A stretch of 64,000 nt of DNA from Geomonas oryzisoli (GCF_018986915.1 NZ_CP076723.1:3319501-3383500), one strand, 5' to 3'; shown: positions 23,610 through 32,533, counted from the stretch's first letter. Program-made: numbers and translations. Notes: generated from the sequence alone by a model not told the origin.

Positions 23610-26168
23610 ATGACTCAGAAGAATCAAGGAAGGTTACTGGTGTTGTTCGTCTTCGCACTGTCCCTGCTGTCCTTTCAGCTCTGGCGCAACGAGGCGCAGG
23701 CGCAGTCGTCCTACTATACGGCCATGGGGTGCGTGAACTGCCATACCACTACCTCCACCTGCAACGGCTGTCACGCCCACGGCACCCACGCCACCAGCAC
23801 CAAGAACACCATCAACGTGACCGGCACCACCAACAAGACCTCCTACGCTCCAGGTGAAACCGTATCCGTCACCATAGCCGGCGGCTACCGCACCGGTTGG
23901 GTGCGCGCCGTGCTGCTCGACCAAAGCGGCGCCCAGTTGGCAATCTCCAGCGGCACCGCCAGCGGCATGGGAAGCTCGACCACCCTCCCTGCCGTCCTGA
24001 CCGCACCGGCGCCGGCCGCGGGGGGGACCTACACCTGGCAGGTGGGGTGGTACGGCAACCAGTACGACATCGCCGGGGCCGCTTTCGGCAGCTGGCTCCC
24101 CGACGCCAACAACCCCAACCACGGCTACGAGATCGTCAGCACCAACTCCTTCACGGTGGCCGCGGCTCCCGCCGCCGACACCACCGCGCCCGTCGTGGGC
24201 ACCTTCACCCTGCCGGCCACCGCGACCAGCCTGACCGTACCGGTCACCGCCTTCACCGCCACCGACAACGTCGCCGTCACCGGTTATCTCGTCAGCACCA
24301 GCTCGGCAGCACCGGCTGCCTCCGCCGCCGGGTGGAGCGCCACCGCTCCGGCAAGCGTCACCGCGGTCGCCGGGAGCAACACCTTCTACGCCTTCGCCAA
24401 GGATGCCGCCGGCAACGTCTCCGCCGGCAAGAGCGCCAGCGTCACCGTCACCCTCCCCGACACCACCGCTCCGGTCGTGGGCACCTTCACCCTGCCGGCC
24501 ACCGCGACCAGCCTGACCGTACCGGTCACCGCCTTCACCGCCACCGACAACGTCGCCGTCACCGGTTATCTCGTCAGCACCAACTCGGCAGCACCGGCTG
24601 CCTCCGCCGCCGGGTGGAGCGCCACCGCTCCGGCAAGCGTCACCGCGGTCGCCGGGAGCAACACCTTCTACGCCTTTGCCAAGGATGCCGCCGGCAACGT
24701 CTCCGCCGGCAAGAGCGCCAGCGTCACCGTCACCCTCCCCGACACCACCGCGCCCGTCGTGGGGACCTTCACCCTGCCGGCCACCGCGACCACCCTGACC
24801 GTACCGGTCACCGCCTTCACCGCCACCGATAACGTCGCCGTCACCGGTTATCTCGTCAGCACCAGCTCGGCAGCACCGGCCGCCTCCGCCGCCGGGTGGA
24901 GCGCCACCGCTCCGGCAAGCGTCACCGCGGTCGCCGGGAGCAACACCTTCTACGCCTTCGCCAAAGATGCCGCCGGCAACGTCTCCGCCGGCAAGAGCGC
25001 CAGCGTCACCGTCACCCTCCCCGACACCACCGCCCCCGTCGTGGGCACCTTCACCCTGCCGGCTACCGCGACCACCCTGACCGTACCGGTCACCGCCTTC
25101 ACCGCCACCGATAACGTCGCCGTCACCGGTTATCTCGTCAGCACCAGCTCCGCCGCACCTTCGGCCTCAGCCATGGGCTGGAGCATGACTCCCCCGGCGG
25201 TGGTCACCGCGGTGGAAGGGAGCAATACCTTCTACGCATTCGCCAAGGACGCGGCAGGAAACGTTTCGATCGGCAAGAGCGCGAGCGTGACCGTTACCAT
25301 CCCCGCGCCGACCGCCGACACCACCAACCCGACCCTGGTCGTCTCGACCCTGGCCGACGGCTCCTACACCAACAAGGTGACCCTCAACATAAGCGGCAGC
25401 GCGACCGACGCCGGCGGGCTGCAGTCGCTCACCATCAACGGCCAGGCCGTCATCGTGAACCCCGACGGCTCCTTCAGCGCCGCCGTCACCCTGGTGCCCG
25501 GCGCCAACGTGATCACCGTGGTGGCCGTGGACCAGGCCGGCAACGCCCAGAGCGTCGTCCGCACCATCACCTTCGACCCCACCGCGCCGGTGCTCGCCAT
25601 CACCGCCCCCGGCGACAACAGCGACTCGGCCCAGTCCTACATCACCGTGACCGGGACCATCGATGAAAGCTCCACCGTCACCGTGACCGACAACGGCGGC
25701 AACCAGACCTCGGCCGCCATCAACGGCAACACCTTCACCGCCACCGTCAACCTGGTAGCCGGCGTCAACACCATCACCGTCACCGCAACCGACCTGGCCG
25801 GCAACGTCACCAGCGCCAAGCGGACCGTGACCTACACCCCGGCCGGCGTCCTCACCATGGCGGTGACCTACCCGGCGCAGGACATCACCACCAGCAAGAA
25901 CAGCATCGTTGTGACCGGCACCGTGGCCGACACGGTCGGCAAAGCCACGGTCCTCGTGAAGATGAGCGGCCGCACCTACAAGCCCAAGGTCGACAGCACC
26001 GGCGTCTTCAAGCAGCAGCTCCGGTTCCTGAAAAACGGCACCTACGTGATCACCGTGACCGCCACCGACGCCGCGGGCAACAGCAGCACGGTCACCCGCA
26101 ACGTCATCTACCGCAAGGCGACCCTCAGCGAGCTCCGGCTCAAGCACAAAGAGCGCTACGACGACTAA
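23610..26168 (+). CDS. Secreted diheme protein with Ig-like/Bacterial-Ig repeats
   Basis: An 852-residue surface or extracellular protein. The ATG at 23610 has AAAGGAG at good spacing; the open frame further upstream runs through the riboswitch leader and is not used. Signal peptide about 1-34. Two heme motifs, CVNCH and CNGCH, sit just after it (about residues 43-56), followed by a His-rich HAHGTHATS stretch. A beta-sandwich domain (about 65-185) precedes four near-identical 94-residue repeats (190-565) with 'TAFTATDNVAVTGYLVS' and 'FYAFAKDAAGNVS'. Three further Ig-like modules close the protein. Controlled by tandem cGAMP riboswitches, as are several Geobacter surface cytochromes. Role is probably surface attachment or electron transfer; not proven. 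Confidence 0.9.
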   Translation: MTQKNQGRLLVLFVFALSLLSFQLWRNEAQAQSSYYTAMGCVNCHTTTSTCNGCHAHGTHATSTKNTINVTGTTNKTSYAPGETVSVTIAGGYRTGWVRAVLLDQSGAQLAISSGTASGMGSSTTLPAVLTAPAPAAGGTYTWQVGWYGNQYDIAGAAFGSWLPDANNPNHGYEIVSTNSFTVAAAPAADTTAPVVGTFTLPATATSLTVPVTAFTATDNVAVTGYLVSTSSAAPAASAAGWSATAPASVTAVAGSNTFYAFAKDAAGNVSAGKSASVTVTLPDTTAPVVGTFTLPATATSLTVPVTAFTATDNVAVTGYLVSTNSAAPAASAAGWSATAPASVTAVAGSNTFYAFAKDAAGNVSAGKSASVTVTLPDTTAPVVGTFTLPATATTLTVPVTAFTATDNVAVTGYLVSTSSAAPAASAAGWSATAPASVTAVAGSNTFYAFAKDAAGNVSAGKSASVTVTLPDTTAPVVGTFTLPATATTLTVPVTAFTATDNVAVTGYLVSTSSAAPSASAMGWSMTPPAVVTAVEGSNTFYAFAKDAAGNVSIGKSASVTVTIPAPTADTTNPTLVVSTLADGSYTNKVTLNISGSATDAGGLQSLTINGQAVIVNPDGSFSAAVTLVPGANVITVVAVDQAGNAQSVVRTITFDPTAPVLAITAPGDNSDSAQSYITVTGTIDESSTVTVTDNGGNQTSAAINGNTFTATVNLVAGVNTITVTATDLAGNVTSAKRTVTYTPAGVLTMAVTYPAQDITTSKNSIVVTGTVADTVGKATVLVKMSGRTYKPKVDSTGVFKQQLRFLKNGTYVITVTATDAAGNSSTVTRNVIYRKATLSELRLKHKERYDD
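24177..25304 (+). repeat. Four tandem 282-bp coding repeats
   Basis: Units start at 24177, 24459, 24741 and 25023. The first three differ by only a few bases, mostly silent. The fourth diverges in its second half. Copy number may vary by recombination. Confidence 0.95.
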
Positions 26169-26196
26169 CCCGGGCGTTGCGCCCGGCATGAAAAAA

Positions 26197-26258
26197 GGCC
26201 ACCTCCGCACGGAGGTGGCCCACCTGACCCCGCCTCTCTCTCCGAGGCGGGGTTTCTT
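26197..26258 (+). terminator. Double-hairpin terminator region
   Basis: GGCCACCTCC/GGAGGTGGCC (26197-26206 with 26211-26220) and ACCCCGCCT/AGGCGGGGT (26227-26235 with 26245-26253) followed by a T-rich tract. Ends the diheme gene transcript. Confidence 0.8.
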
Positions 26259-26360
26259 TCGTTTGTCTGGATAGCATATCTGCCTCGCCTGGAGCCCAAC
26301 CTGCAGCCGCCGACGTATGGGCCCCCTCCGGGCGGTGCCGCCAGGGGTACAGAGCAACAA

Positions 26361-26391
26361 CAAAGGGATCCGCCAGTGGCAGATCCCTTTG
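26361..26391 (-). terminator. Displaced terminator of the original initiator tRNA gene
   Basis: Stem CAAAGGGATC/GATCCCTTTG, T-rich on the minus strand. It lies immediately 3' of the tRNA-derived repeat at 26397-26444, where the tRNA transcript would have ended before the island entered. Its original role is inferred from position. Confidence 0.6.
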
Positions 26392-26396
26392 TGATG

Positions 26397-26444
26397 TTTT
26401 GGTTGCGGGGACAGGATTTGAACCTGTGACCTTCGGGTTATGAG
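26397..26444. repeat. Left attachment repeat (partial tRNA-fMet copy)
   Basis: A 48-bp perfect duplicate of 41205-41252, covering the 3' half of the tRNA from the anticodon loop to CCA. It cannot form a tRNA because the 5' half is missing. Confidence 0.9.
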
Positions 26445-26844
26445 AGCAACCAAGCCCCCTGAACCCACTTCAAGAAAATCAGCAACTTGCTAAAATAACG
26501 GACGGTTGAAAACCCGTAGACGAATACTCATGTATCACATGTTACCCATGTTTGCAAGACTTTAGGGTACAACAAAGGGTACAGAGAAGGTTTGCATCGA
26601 ATGTCAACAAAATGACAGGACACGGGGTTCGAACCAGTTGGCTTGTGGCGCAACCGCGACTATAAAAAACAACAAAACCTATAAAATCAGACCATTAGCA
26701 CTGCTCCGCCTTGCGGTTTCCGTCCGACGAAATGCATGGAGTCGAAGCAAGATCCAGCACAACCTGCGAAAGTGTTGCGAAAGGTAAACTATTTGCGCGA
26801 TGGCGGTTCCGGGGGGGGGGGGGCCAAGCGCGCCGTTGCTGTCG
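26445..26844. other. Island left end, non-coding
   Basis: No gene seen. Contains the pair GGGTACA-N7-GGGTACAG (about 26569-26590), matching a pair near 41140, and a run of 13 Gs (26811-26823). Confidence 0.6.
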
Positions 26845-27360
26845 TCAAGTGAACCTTTCGCCCAATTTCCCTTGACTTTTTGTCGACACTCGTCGGCCGG
26901 CCTCATCCACCTCAGGCACTTCACAGATCAGCCAGAAAGCGGCGATTGCCTTTAGGAATTCAATCAATTCCTTGGGGTCCTGCGGTTTGACAATATAGGC
27001 GCTTGCTCCAAGCATGTAAGCTCTTTTTATGTCATCCGAGTCATTTGACGATGAAAGTACGATGGTGGGAATGATTGCAGAGTCTGGCGTACTTTGCAGA
27101 AAGGCGAGAATCGAAAACCCGTCACCGGGAAACATTTTCAAGTCAGTGAGAAGGAATGATGGGTACTGATAGTTTGAACGGTCGTCGAACACTCCTTCAC
27201 CTTTAAGGTATGCAATTGCTTCTTCTCCGCATGTCACTAGTCGAAGCTCTGCCTTTACAAGGCTGGCCTTGAAAGCTCGTTCCATCAGCAGCCGATCATT
27301 TGGGTCGTCATCAGCCACGAGAATAGTGTACTTTTTGTGCAACATAGGCCGGTTTTCCAC
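26845..27360 (-). CDS. Single-domain response regulator
   Basis: A 171-residue CheY-like receiver without an output domain, of the Rcp1-like group. The acidic pair is in 'ILVADDDPNDRLLMERAF', the phospho-acceptor Asp in 'FLLTDLKMFPGDGFSIL', the Thr/Ser position in 'IVLSSSNDSDD', and the conserved Lys in 'AYIVKPQD'. The C-terminal extension (about 145-171) is short and basic. Start could be the ATG at 27360 or the ATG five codons later. No kinase gene is adjacent. A degenerate copy lies at about 32690-32862, so the gene was once duplicated in the island. Confidence 0.88.
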   Translation of the reverse strand: MENRPMLHKKYTILVADDDPNDRLLMERAFKASLVKAELRLVTCGEEAIAYLKGEGVFDDRSNYQYPSFLLTDLKMFPGDGFSILAFLQSTPDSAIIPTIVLSSSNDSDDIKRAYMLGASAYIVKPQDPKELIEFLKAIAAFWLICEVPEVDEAGRRVSTKSQGKLGERFT

Positions 27361-27552
27361 TCAAAATAGGCATGGAATGCGGACCAGCGACCGGGGCAAG
27401 TTTGCAGGAGCATTCATCGGCTCACCCCGATCAATATGGATTGCCCGCATACAAGAGTTGTTGAAAGTAAAGTCTGTGTCAGTCGGGCAGTGCGTGAGCT
27501 TTGAGTTACGGTCAGATTATAACAGTCAAAGTGCATTTTGTACAAAACTAGC

Positions 27553-27711
27553 TTAGCTTATGCGGCGGAGGGGAAAGGAAGTTCTGAGTCGTTCGGTGCT
27601 TACCATCTCCCATCCGAGCTTTGCCATTTCATCCAGGTGACCCTGCAAATCAAGGGCAAGGAGATCATTTGCCGGGTAATGTTTGGTGGTGAACGTATAG
27701 GTCTTTGCCAT
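27553..27711 (-). CDS. Small DUF4177-like protein
   Basis: A 52-codon frame, MAKTYTFTTKHYPANDLLAL onward, with 'LDEMAKLGWEMVSTERL' near its end, the pattern of small DUF4177-type proteins (a core strand then 'GWExV'). GAGGA lies about 9 nt upstream of the ATG. Too short for routine gene callers. No function known. Alternative frames here lack any family pattern. Confidence 0.5.
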   Translation of the reverse strand: MAKTYTFTTKHYPANDLLALDLQGHLDEMAKLGWEMVSTERLRTSFPLRRIS

Positions 27712-28115
27712 TTTTGAAAATCCTCGACCGGCGGGATAATTGCAAACCTCGAAGGTGTCGAAACCTCGGTCCGAAGAACCGACCTGTAGGTAGTTTCATC
27801 TTTTCGTTTTGACAAGAGATTTTGGTGAGAATGGTCACTTCCCCTTTCCTTCAGTGGCTCATGCCCCTGGGGAAGGTTGCGCTGGCTTCGATTTTCGGGG
27901 CAGCGAGCAATGCTTTTCTATCCGCTTACCGCTCTTGTTCCGTATTTGTTAATTGTAACACGTTTCATGGCAGTTATAATGATGACAACACGAGTCGGTA
28001 AAACAGCGGGTTGTATCTCCGAATGAAGGCCAGGAATCGATCACCTTACCGACTCTCTGTCAGAGAACCTGAAAGCTGGAGAAGCGGCTTCGATATAAAA
28101 AGGGAGGCTAGTGAT
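27712..28115. other. Intergenic region
   Basis: About 400 bp between divergent small genes. AT-richer than average, presumably holding their promoters. No further gene seen. Confidence 0.4.
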
Positions 28116-28295
28116 ATGACCAGGATTGAGTTGACTGAAAAAGAGGCGGGCATTCTGATCGAAATACTCGAGTCATCCCTCTCCAACCTAAAAACTGAGA
28201 GAGTAGGCACCGACAACCGGGCATGGCACTTAGGACTTTTGGAACGTGAAGAATTCGTGAGTAATCTCCTGTCCCGGCTGAGAAGCAAGCCCTGA
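28116..28295 (+). CDS. Small hypothetical protein
   Basis: A 59-residue, mostly helical protein (MTRIELTEKEAGILIEILES onward). The ATG at 28116 is chosen for the strong GGGAGG nine bases upstream; the open frame upstream is longer but lacks a ribosome site. No recognised domain; 'LTEKEAGILIEILES' suggests an amphipathic helix. It lies 42 bp before the TMEM175-type gene and is probably cotranscribed. Confidence 0.65.
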   Translation: MTRIELTEKEAGILIEILESSLSNLKTERVGTDNRAWHLGLLEREEFVSNLLSRLRSKP

Positions 28296-28337
28296 GCGAT
28301 TGCTCCAGTGGCAACGTCTTGCCGGCAGCAGAGAGCC

Positions 28338-28964
28338 ATGGTCAAGAGCTTTGCAAGAAAGGAAACAGGACGCATTGAGGCGTTCAGCGACGGGGTTTTC
28401 GCCATCGCCATAACACTGCTGGTCTTGACCATCAAAGTGCCAAATGCTTCGGAACTCGGTGCCGATCAGAGCCTGAGTTCTGCCTTGCTGGCGCTGTGGC
28501 CCCACTACCTTGCCTTCGTGACGAGCTTTGTCACGGTCCTCGCCAAGTGGGTGAACCATCACCGGATTTTCACCTTCGTCCAGAGAAGCGATCACACGTT
28601 CCTGTACTTGAACGGTTTGGTGCTGTTGCTGGTCACCTTCCTGCCGTTTCCGACCGCCTTGGTGGCGGAATACCTTCTTCACCCTGAAGCGAAGGTTGCC
28701 GGTGCGGTCTTTTCCGGCACCTTCTTCGGGATAGCAATAGCATTCAAGGGGTTGTGGCACTACGCCTCAAAAAATGGAAGGTTGCTCGGGGGGGGGCGAA
28801 GCGTGGACCCTCAGCACATTGATCAGATCACCAGACAATTCAGCTTCGGGCCGTTCATGTATCTTGCCGCGTTCGCTGTTTCTTTCGTGTCGGCAGGGTT
28901 GAGCGTTGTTTTCTGCCTCTCCCTGGCGGTAATCGTCGGTTTCAAAGGCTGGCCACGGAAGTAG
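28338..28964 (+). CDS. TMEM175/DUF1211-family potassium channel-like protein
   Basis: A 208-residue integral membrane protein with six predicted helices. The first helix carries the family signature RIEAFSDGVFAIAITLLVL, where the FSD motif helps shape the pore in TMEM175 potassium channels. A conserved 'WVNHHRIF' loop follows helix 3. Bacterial members have one six-helix unit and assemble as tetramers. The start MVKSFARKETG at 28338 is preferred because family members begin shortly before this signature. A run of nine Gs encodes LGGGR near 28786-28797. Neighbouring MgtA and YihY genes fit a theme of ion or envelope homeostasis. Confidence 0.85.
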   Translation: MVKSFARKETGRIEAFSDGVFAIAITLLVLTIKVPNASELGADQSLSSALLALWPHYLAFVTSFVTVLAKWVNHHRIFTFVQRSDHTFLYLNGLVLLLVTFLPFPTALVAEYLLHPEAKVAGAVFSGTFFGIAIAFKGLWHYASKNGRLLGGGRSVDPQHIDQITRQFSFGPFMYLAAFAVSFVSAGLSVVFCLSLAVIVGFKGWPRK

Positions 28965-29271
28965 CAAGCCTACACCCGCCTGGTGTTCCAGCCTCCAATC
29001 GATGACCATGCAAGATAAGCAGCGAGCGGTTTCCCACTCTCATTGCAGCTGAGTTCCAGCTTGAGGTGGTTAGGGAACGGCATAATATCGAGTACCGATT
29101 CGGAGCTGAAAGCCAAGGCGTTTTGTGCGCAAAGAACGATCTCACCGAGGATCGAAACTTAATCCAAGGAAAGCGAAACGTCTCGGCTCCGTCACGCGCG
29201 ATCATGAGGTGCGCCATGTGGCTCGAACTGCATCAGCCGACGCGTCCCCGCGTGCTCCCAGGATCCTTGCC
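28965..29271. other. Convergent intergenic region
   Basis: About 307 bp between the channel gene and the radical SAM gene stop. Short frames on both strands show no family pattern or ribosome site. Nothing recognised. Confidence 0.4.
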
Positions 29272-30780
29272 TTAGCGGCACTCATCGGTGGGTGGGGAGC
29301 AGATCTGGTCGGAAACGGTACGGAAATGAAAACCATAGATTGCCAGCGTTATGGTCAACGGGAGTAGTCGTGGTTTCCTGAGGAGCGTCCAGAAAAAAAC
29401 CTTCCAATAGTGCAGCCGCTCCTTACCCAGAATCCCCAGAAAAAGCACGGATCGGAAAAATGCCCTGACATCACGCCACTGTAGCGTGGAAAACAGGGAT
29501 GGTCCCGAAAGCCGGTACTCTTTCAGAAAAGTCATCATGCGATCGTAGAAATAATCCGGCGAATAAATGGTCCTCACCAGTCGCTGATAACCTGCTATCA
29601 GCACCTGTGGGCTCATCTTCGGGGTAAAAGTGAGGGCGGTATCGGTGTTGTTGCCATTGGCAGTACTGATGATCCTTCCCTCGCTGGCGAGCCGGCTATG
29701 CAACTTGGTACCACGCAGGACCATCAGTATTCCCACCATGGCCGTAACGATGCCGCTTTTCTGTATGAAGTGGAGCTGTTTGTCGAAGATTTCAGGTGAG
29801 TCACTGTCGAAACCCACGATGAAGCCTCCCTGCACCTGAAGCCCCGCCTGTTGGATATAGCGCACCGAGGCTAGGAGATCGCGGTTGTGGTTCTGCAGTT
29901 TGCCCGTTTCCCTCAGAGAATCCGGTTCCGGGCTTTCGATGCCGATGAAGACCTCCTGAAAACCGGCGGTGACCATCAATTCGAGGAGACGCGGGTCGTC
30001 CGCAAGATTGATGGAAGCCTCGGTATAGAAGAAGAACGGGTATCCATGCGCCTTCATCCAGGAAATCATCGCCGGAAGAACTTCATTTATCAGCTTTCGT
30101 TTATCGCCAATGAAGTTGTCGTCAACGAAGAAAACCCCTCCGCGCCACCCCCTGGAGTAGAGCGCATCGAGCTCGGCTATGACCTGTTCCGGAGTTTTGG
30201 TTCTCGGGTTGTGACCGAACAGTGCAGTGATGTCGCAAAACTCGCAATCGAAAGGACATCCCCGGGAATACTGTACATTCATGGAGGCGTACTTGTGCAT
30301 GTCGATCAGCGCCCATCGCGGGATCGGCGTGCGAGCAATGTCGGGGCGGTTGCCGGGGAGGTAAATCCGCTGCTGGCTTTTTTTTTCGAGGTCTTCCAGA
30401 AAACGCGGCAATGTGACCTCGGCCTCACCGAGCACCAAATGGTCCACCTCGGGAAACTCATCATGGCATGTCGAGAAAAGCGGGCCTCCCCCGACGGTCT
30501 TGATCCTTAGAGAGCTGCATCGGCTCAAGACTTCCCTTACGGACTCCCTCTGGACCGTCATGGCACCGAGAAATACGTAATCGGCCCACTGCAGGTCATT
30601 ATCAGAAAGCCGCTCGACGTTAAGATCGATCAGCCTCACTTCCCAGCTGTCAGGGGTAAGCGCCGCAACAGTAAGAAGACCCAGGGGAGGAAACGCGGCT
30701 TTTTTCCCGATAAACGGCATTGCATAGCTGAAACTCCAATAGGTATCTGGGTACTTAGGGTAGACGAGCAGAACCTTCAT
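29272..30780 (-). CDS. B12-binding radical SAM protein (DUF4070, HpnP-like)
   Basis: A 502-residue enzyme. An N-terminal B12-binding-like Rossmann domain (about 1-150) starts MKVLLVYPKYPDTYWSF and contains 'PPLGLLTVAALTP'. The radical SAM domain (about 165-390) has the iron-sulfur motif CPFDCEFC with 'YSRGCPFDCEFCDITALFG'. A DUF4070-type C-terminal region follows. The hopanoid C-2 methylase HpnP belongs to this family, with similar 'PRTKT', 'FVDDNFIG' and 'TEASINLADD' blocks, but the family also has other members, so hopanoid methylation is only one possibility. No hopanoid genes are nearby. It runs in the same direction as the YihY-family gene. Confidence 0.85.
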   Translation of the reverse strand: MKVLLVYPKYPDTYWSFSYAMPFIGKKAAFPPLGLLTVAALTPDSWEVRLIDLNVERLSDNDLQWADYVFLGAMTVQRESVREVLSRCSSLRIKTVGGGPLFSTCHDEFPEVDHLVLGEAEVTLPRFLEDLEKKSQQRIYLPGNRPDIARTPIPRWALIDMHKYASMNVQYSRGCPFDCEFCDITALFGHNPRTKTPEQVIAELDALYSRGWRGGVFFVDDNFIGDKRKLINEVLPAMISWMKAHGYPFFFYTEASINLADDPRLLELMVTAGFQEVFIGIESPEPDSLRETGKLQNHNRDLLASVRYIQQAGLQVQGGFIVGFDSDSPEIFDKQLHFIQKSGIVTAMVGILMVLRGTKLHSRLASEGRIISTANGNNTDTALTFTPKMSPQVLIAGYQRLVRTIYSPDYFYDRMMTFLKEYRLSGPSLFSTLQWRDVRAFFRSVLFLGILGKERLHYWKVFFWTLLRKPRLLPLTITLAIYGFHFRTVSDQICSPPTDECR

Positions 30781-30915
30781 TTTCCCCTCCGAGAGCCTGC
30801 CATATTTCAGCCAGTGCTTATCAAACCCAGAACTCAGAGCAACCAGTGTTGCCGTCCAGTCGGTTCCGCAGTCCCGGTGGACGTGGGCAACAAAAGAGGT
30901 GTAAATGTGTCTAGA

Positions 30916-31809
30916 TCATGTCTCAAATTCTGGTGGTACTTCTCCGGCCGATGCGTCGGATTTGCGTTCAAGTTCGGCAATAACCTGGGCTCCCAACAGC
31001 AGAATCAGCGCAACAGCCTCCATACTGAGAAGGGCCACCACCGTTAGGGCTATGGAGCCGTATATGATGTTTACCATGGATATAGAGGCGTAATACCAGA
31101 CCAACACCCGTCGAGTGATCTCCCATAAAATGGCCGTGATTAGCCCGCCGATTATCGCGTGACGAAACCTGACCCGCACCATGGGCATGACCAGATAGAG
31201 GGCGGTGAGTAAAAGCACCTCGCCAACGATCCCCAGGATGTACAAAACCACAACGGCGGTTCCTCCAAGGTTAAAATTCCTGCCAAGTATCTCAAGATGC
31301 CTGCTTTCCAGGGTCTCGATGGCGCCAACAATATACGACACGAGCACGATACCCAGTCCCATCAGGAAAATGAACAGGTAGGGAATAATAACGGAAATGA
31401 TGACGTTACGACGCTTAATCCTGACACTTTGGGAAAAAATCACCGACATGGCGTTTCTAAACATGGAAAAGGCAAGGGAGCTGAAAAACAACATGACGGT
31501 GAAACCGACCATGCCGATTACCTTGCGGTCCTTAAGGAAAATCCGCACCTGTTCGGTCAAAGTCGCCGCGTAACCGGGGATTACCATTTCAAGGTACGTT
31601 GCCATGGTGTGAATCAACCGCTGCTCTTCGATAAAATGCGTCAGCACAACGAGGGCGAGTATAGACATGGGGACAATCGACAACAACGTATAGTAGGCGA
31701 CGGCGCCGGATAACAGGAGCCCCTGGTTACGTTGGAAACTGCGCAGTACCTGCAGCAGGAACACGAAGGCAAGGTTGAGGAATACACATAAATGCTGTCG
31801 TTTGTTCAT
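30916..31809 (-). CDS. YihY/BrkB-family membrane protein
   Basis: A 297-residue inner-membrane protein with six predicted helices. Family marks: 'LLLSGAVAYYTLLSIVPMSILALVVL' region near residue 30, 'AMSVIFS', and the C-terminal 'YASISMVNIIYGSIALTVVALL' block. Once misnamed RNase BN; members are thought to act in envelope or transport processes, but the substrate is unknown. It ends with a charged tail. It is 13 bp downstream of the small receiver-like gene and likely in the same transcript. Confidence 0.87.
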   Translation of the reverse strand: MNKRQHLCVFLNLAFVFLLQVLRSFQRNQGLLLSGAVAYYTLLSIVPMSILALVVLTHFIEEQRLIHTMATYLEMVIPGYAATLTEQVRIFLKDRKVIGMVGFTVMLFFSSLAFSMFRNAMSVIFSQSVRIKRRNVIISVIIPYLFIFLMGLGIVLVSYIVGAIETLESRHLEILGRNFNLGGTAVVVLYILGIVGEVLLLTALYLVMPMVRVRFRHAIIGGLITAILWEITRRVLVWYYASISMVNIIYGSIALTVVALLSMEAVALILLLGAQVIAELERKSDASAGEVPPEFET

Positions 31810-31822
31810 AGTAGGGATAAGA

Positions 31823-32233
31823 TCAAGTGCCTGAACGCGATCTTCCTAAACGCTCTCTTTCCACCTCAACTATCTTATCATTGACCAAAGTGATCAGTTC
31901 CTCGATGTTTATCGGTTTGCCAATTATGTAAGAGTTTTCTATACCGGACATCCTGTCTAACTCATCCTTTTGGCCGGAGCTAGTCATTATAATAATCTTA
32001 ATCGGGTTGTTCTCGATTCTTCTGATACTGTCAAGCATGTCATTGCTGCTGGTAGGTTGCATCGATGTTGCTGTAATGACTATATCTATTCTGAGTGTTT
32101 TACATAATTCAAGCGCAGATTCGAATTTAGAGGTAGCATGTATGACTGCATTTGGTATACGAAAGGAAATGAGACGACAAATCAGATCCCTTGTTATTTC
32201 ATCATTATCGACGATCAGTATTGATGTTATCAT
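31823..32233 (-). CDS. Receiver-like protein lacking the phospho-acceptor Asp
   Basis: A 136-residue CheY-like domain. It keeps the acidic N-terminus (ILIVDNDEITRD), a Thr/Ser pair ('IIIMTSSGQ') and the conserved Lys in 'SYIIGKPINI'. The strand that should end in the phosphorylated Asp reads 'DIVITATSMQ', putting Ala at the acceptor position. It is therefore a pseudo-receiver, probably signalling without phosphorylation or binding a partner. Lower GC than the flanks. No ribosome site stands out strongly. Upstream of the YihY gene. Confidence 0.8.
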   Translation of the reverse strand: MITSILIVDNDEITRDLICRLISFRIPNAVIHATSKFESALELCKTLRIDIVITATSMQPTSSNDMLDSIRRIENNPIKIIIMTSSGQKDELDRMSGIENSYIIGKPINIEELITLVNDKIVEVERERLGRSRSGT

Positions 32234-32329
32234 TTGTCGGCACCTTCCACTGGTACTACATGCGATATAAAATTAACTATCAATATTTATGTGAAAGTAT
32301 AGGCTAATATAATTTTACACGGAATCGTC

Positions 32330-32533
32330 TCAGCGCTCATGTTCCCTACCAAGAGATTGCTTCTCTAGATTGGTTAAAATTGCTGCAAACATCTGAGTCA
32401 CTAAATCTTTTGAATCGCCGGATTCGCTAGATTGAGGGTCGCCTTTAGCCGTAATGGCCGCATCTCTGATCGTTGCAGCTACGGTTAAGTTTGAAGCTAT
32501 TATCATCTTTGCTTCTTGTGAAAGTTCAAACAT
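32330..32533 (-). CDS. Small hypothetical protein
   Basis: A 67-residue acidic-to-neutral helical protein starting MFELSQEAKMIIASNLTVAA, with AGGAGA a good distance ahead. No domain recognised. 'MIIASNLTVAATIRDAAITA' is an amphipathic helix rather than a signal peptide. The island context offers no function. Confidence 0.6.
   Translation of the reverse strand: MFELSQEAKMIIASNLTVAATIRDAAITAKGDPQSSESGDSKDLVTQMFAAILTNLEKQSLGREHER

Noticed and set aside
24177-25304. Possible CRISPR-like array
   Set aside because: The repeats are 282 bp, contiguous and in frame with a protein; there are no spacers.
26610-26660. A second tRNA fragment (GGTTCGAACC-like T-loop)
   Set aside because: Only about a dozen bases fit a T-arm; no acceptor or anticodon arms could be folded.
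30814-31047. A plus-strand small gene overlapping the end of the YihY-type gene
   Set aside because: Mostly antisense to the YihY gene, with no ribosome site.
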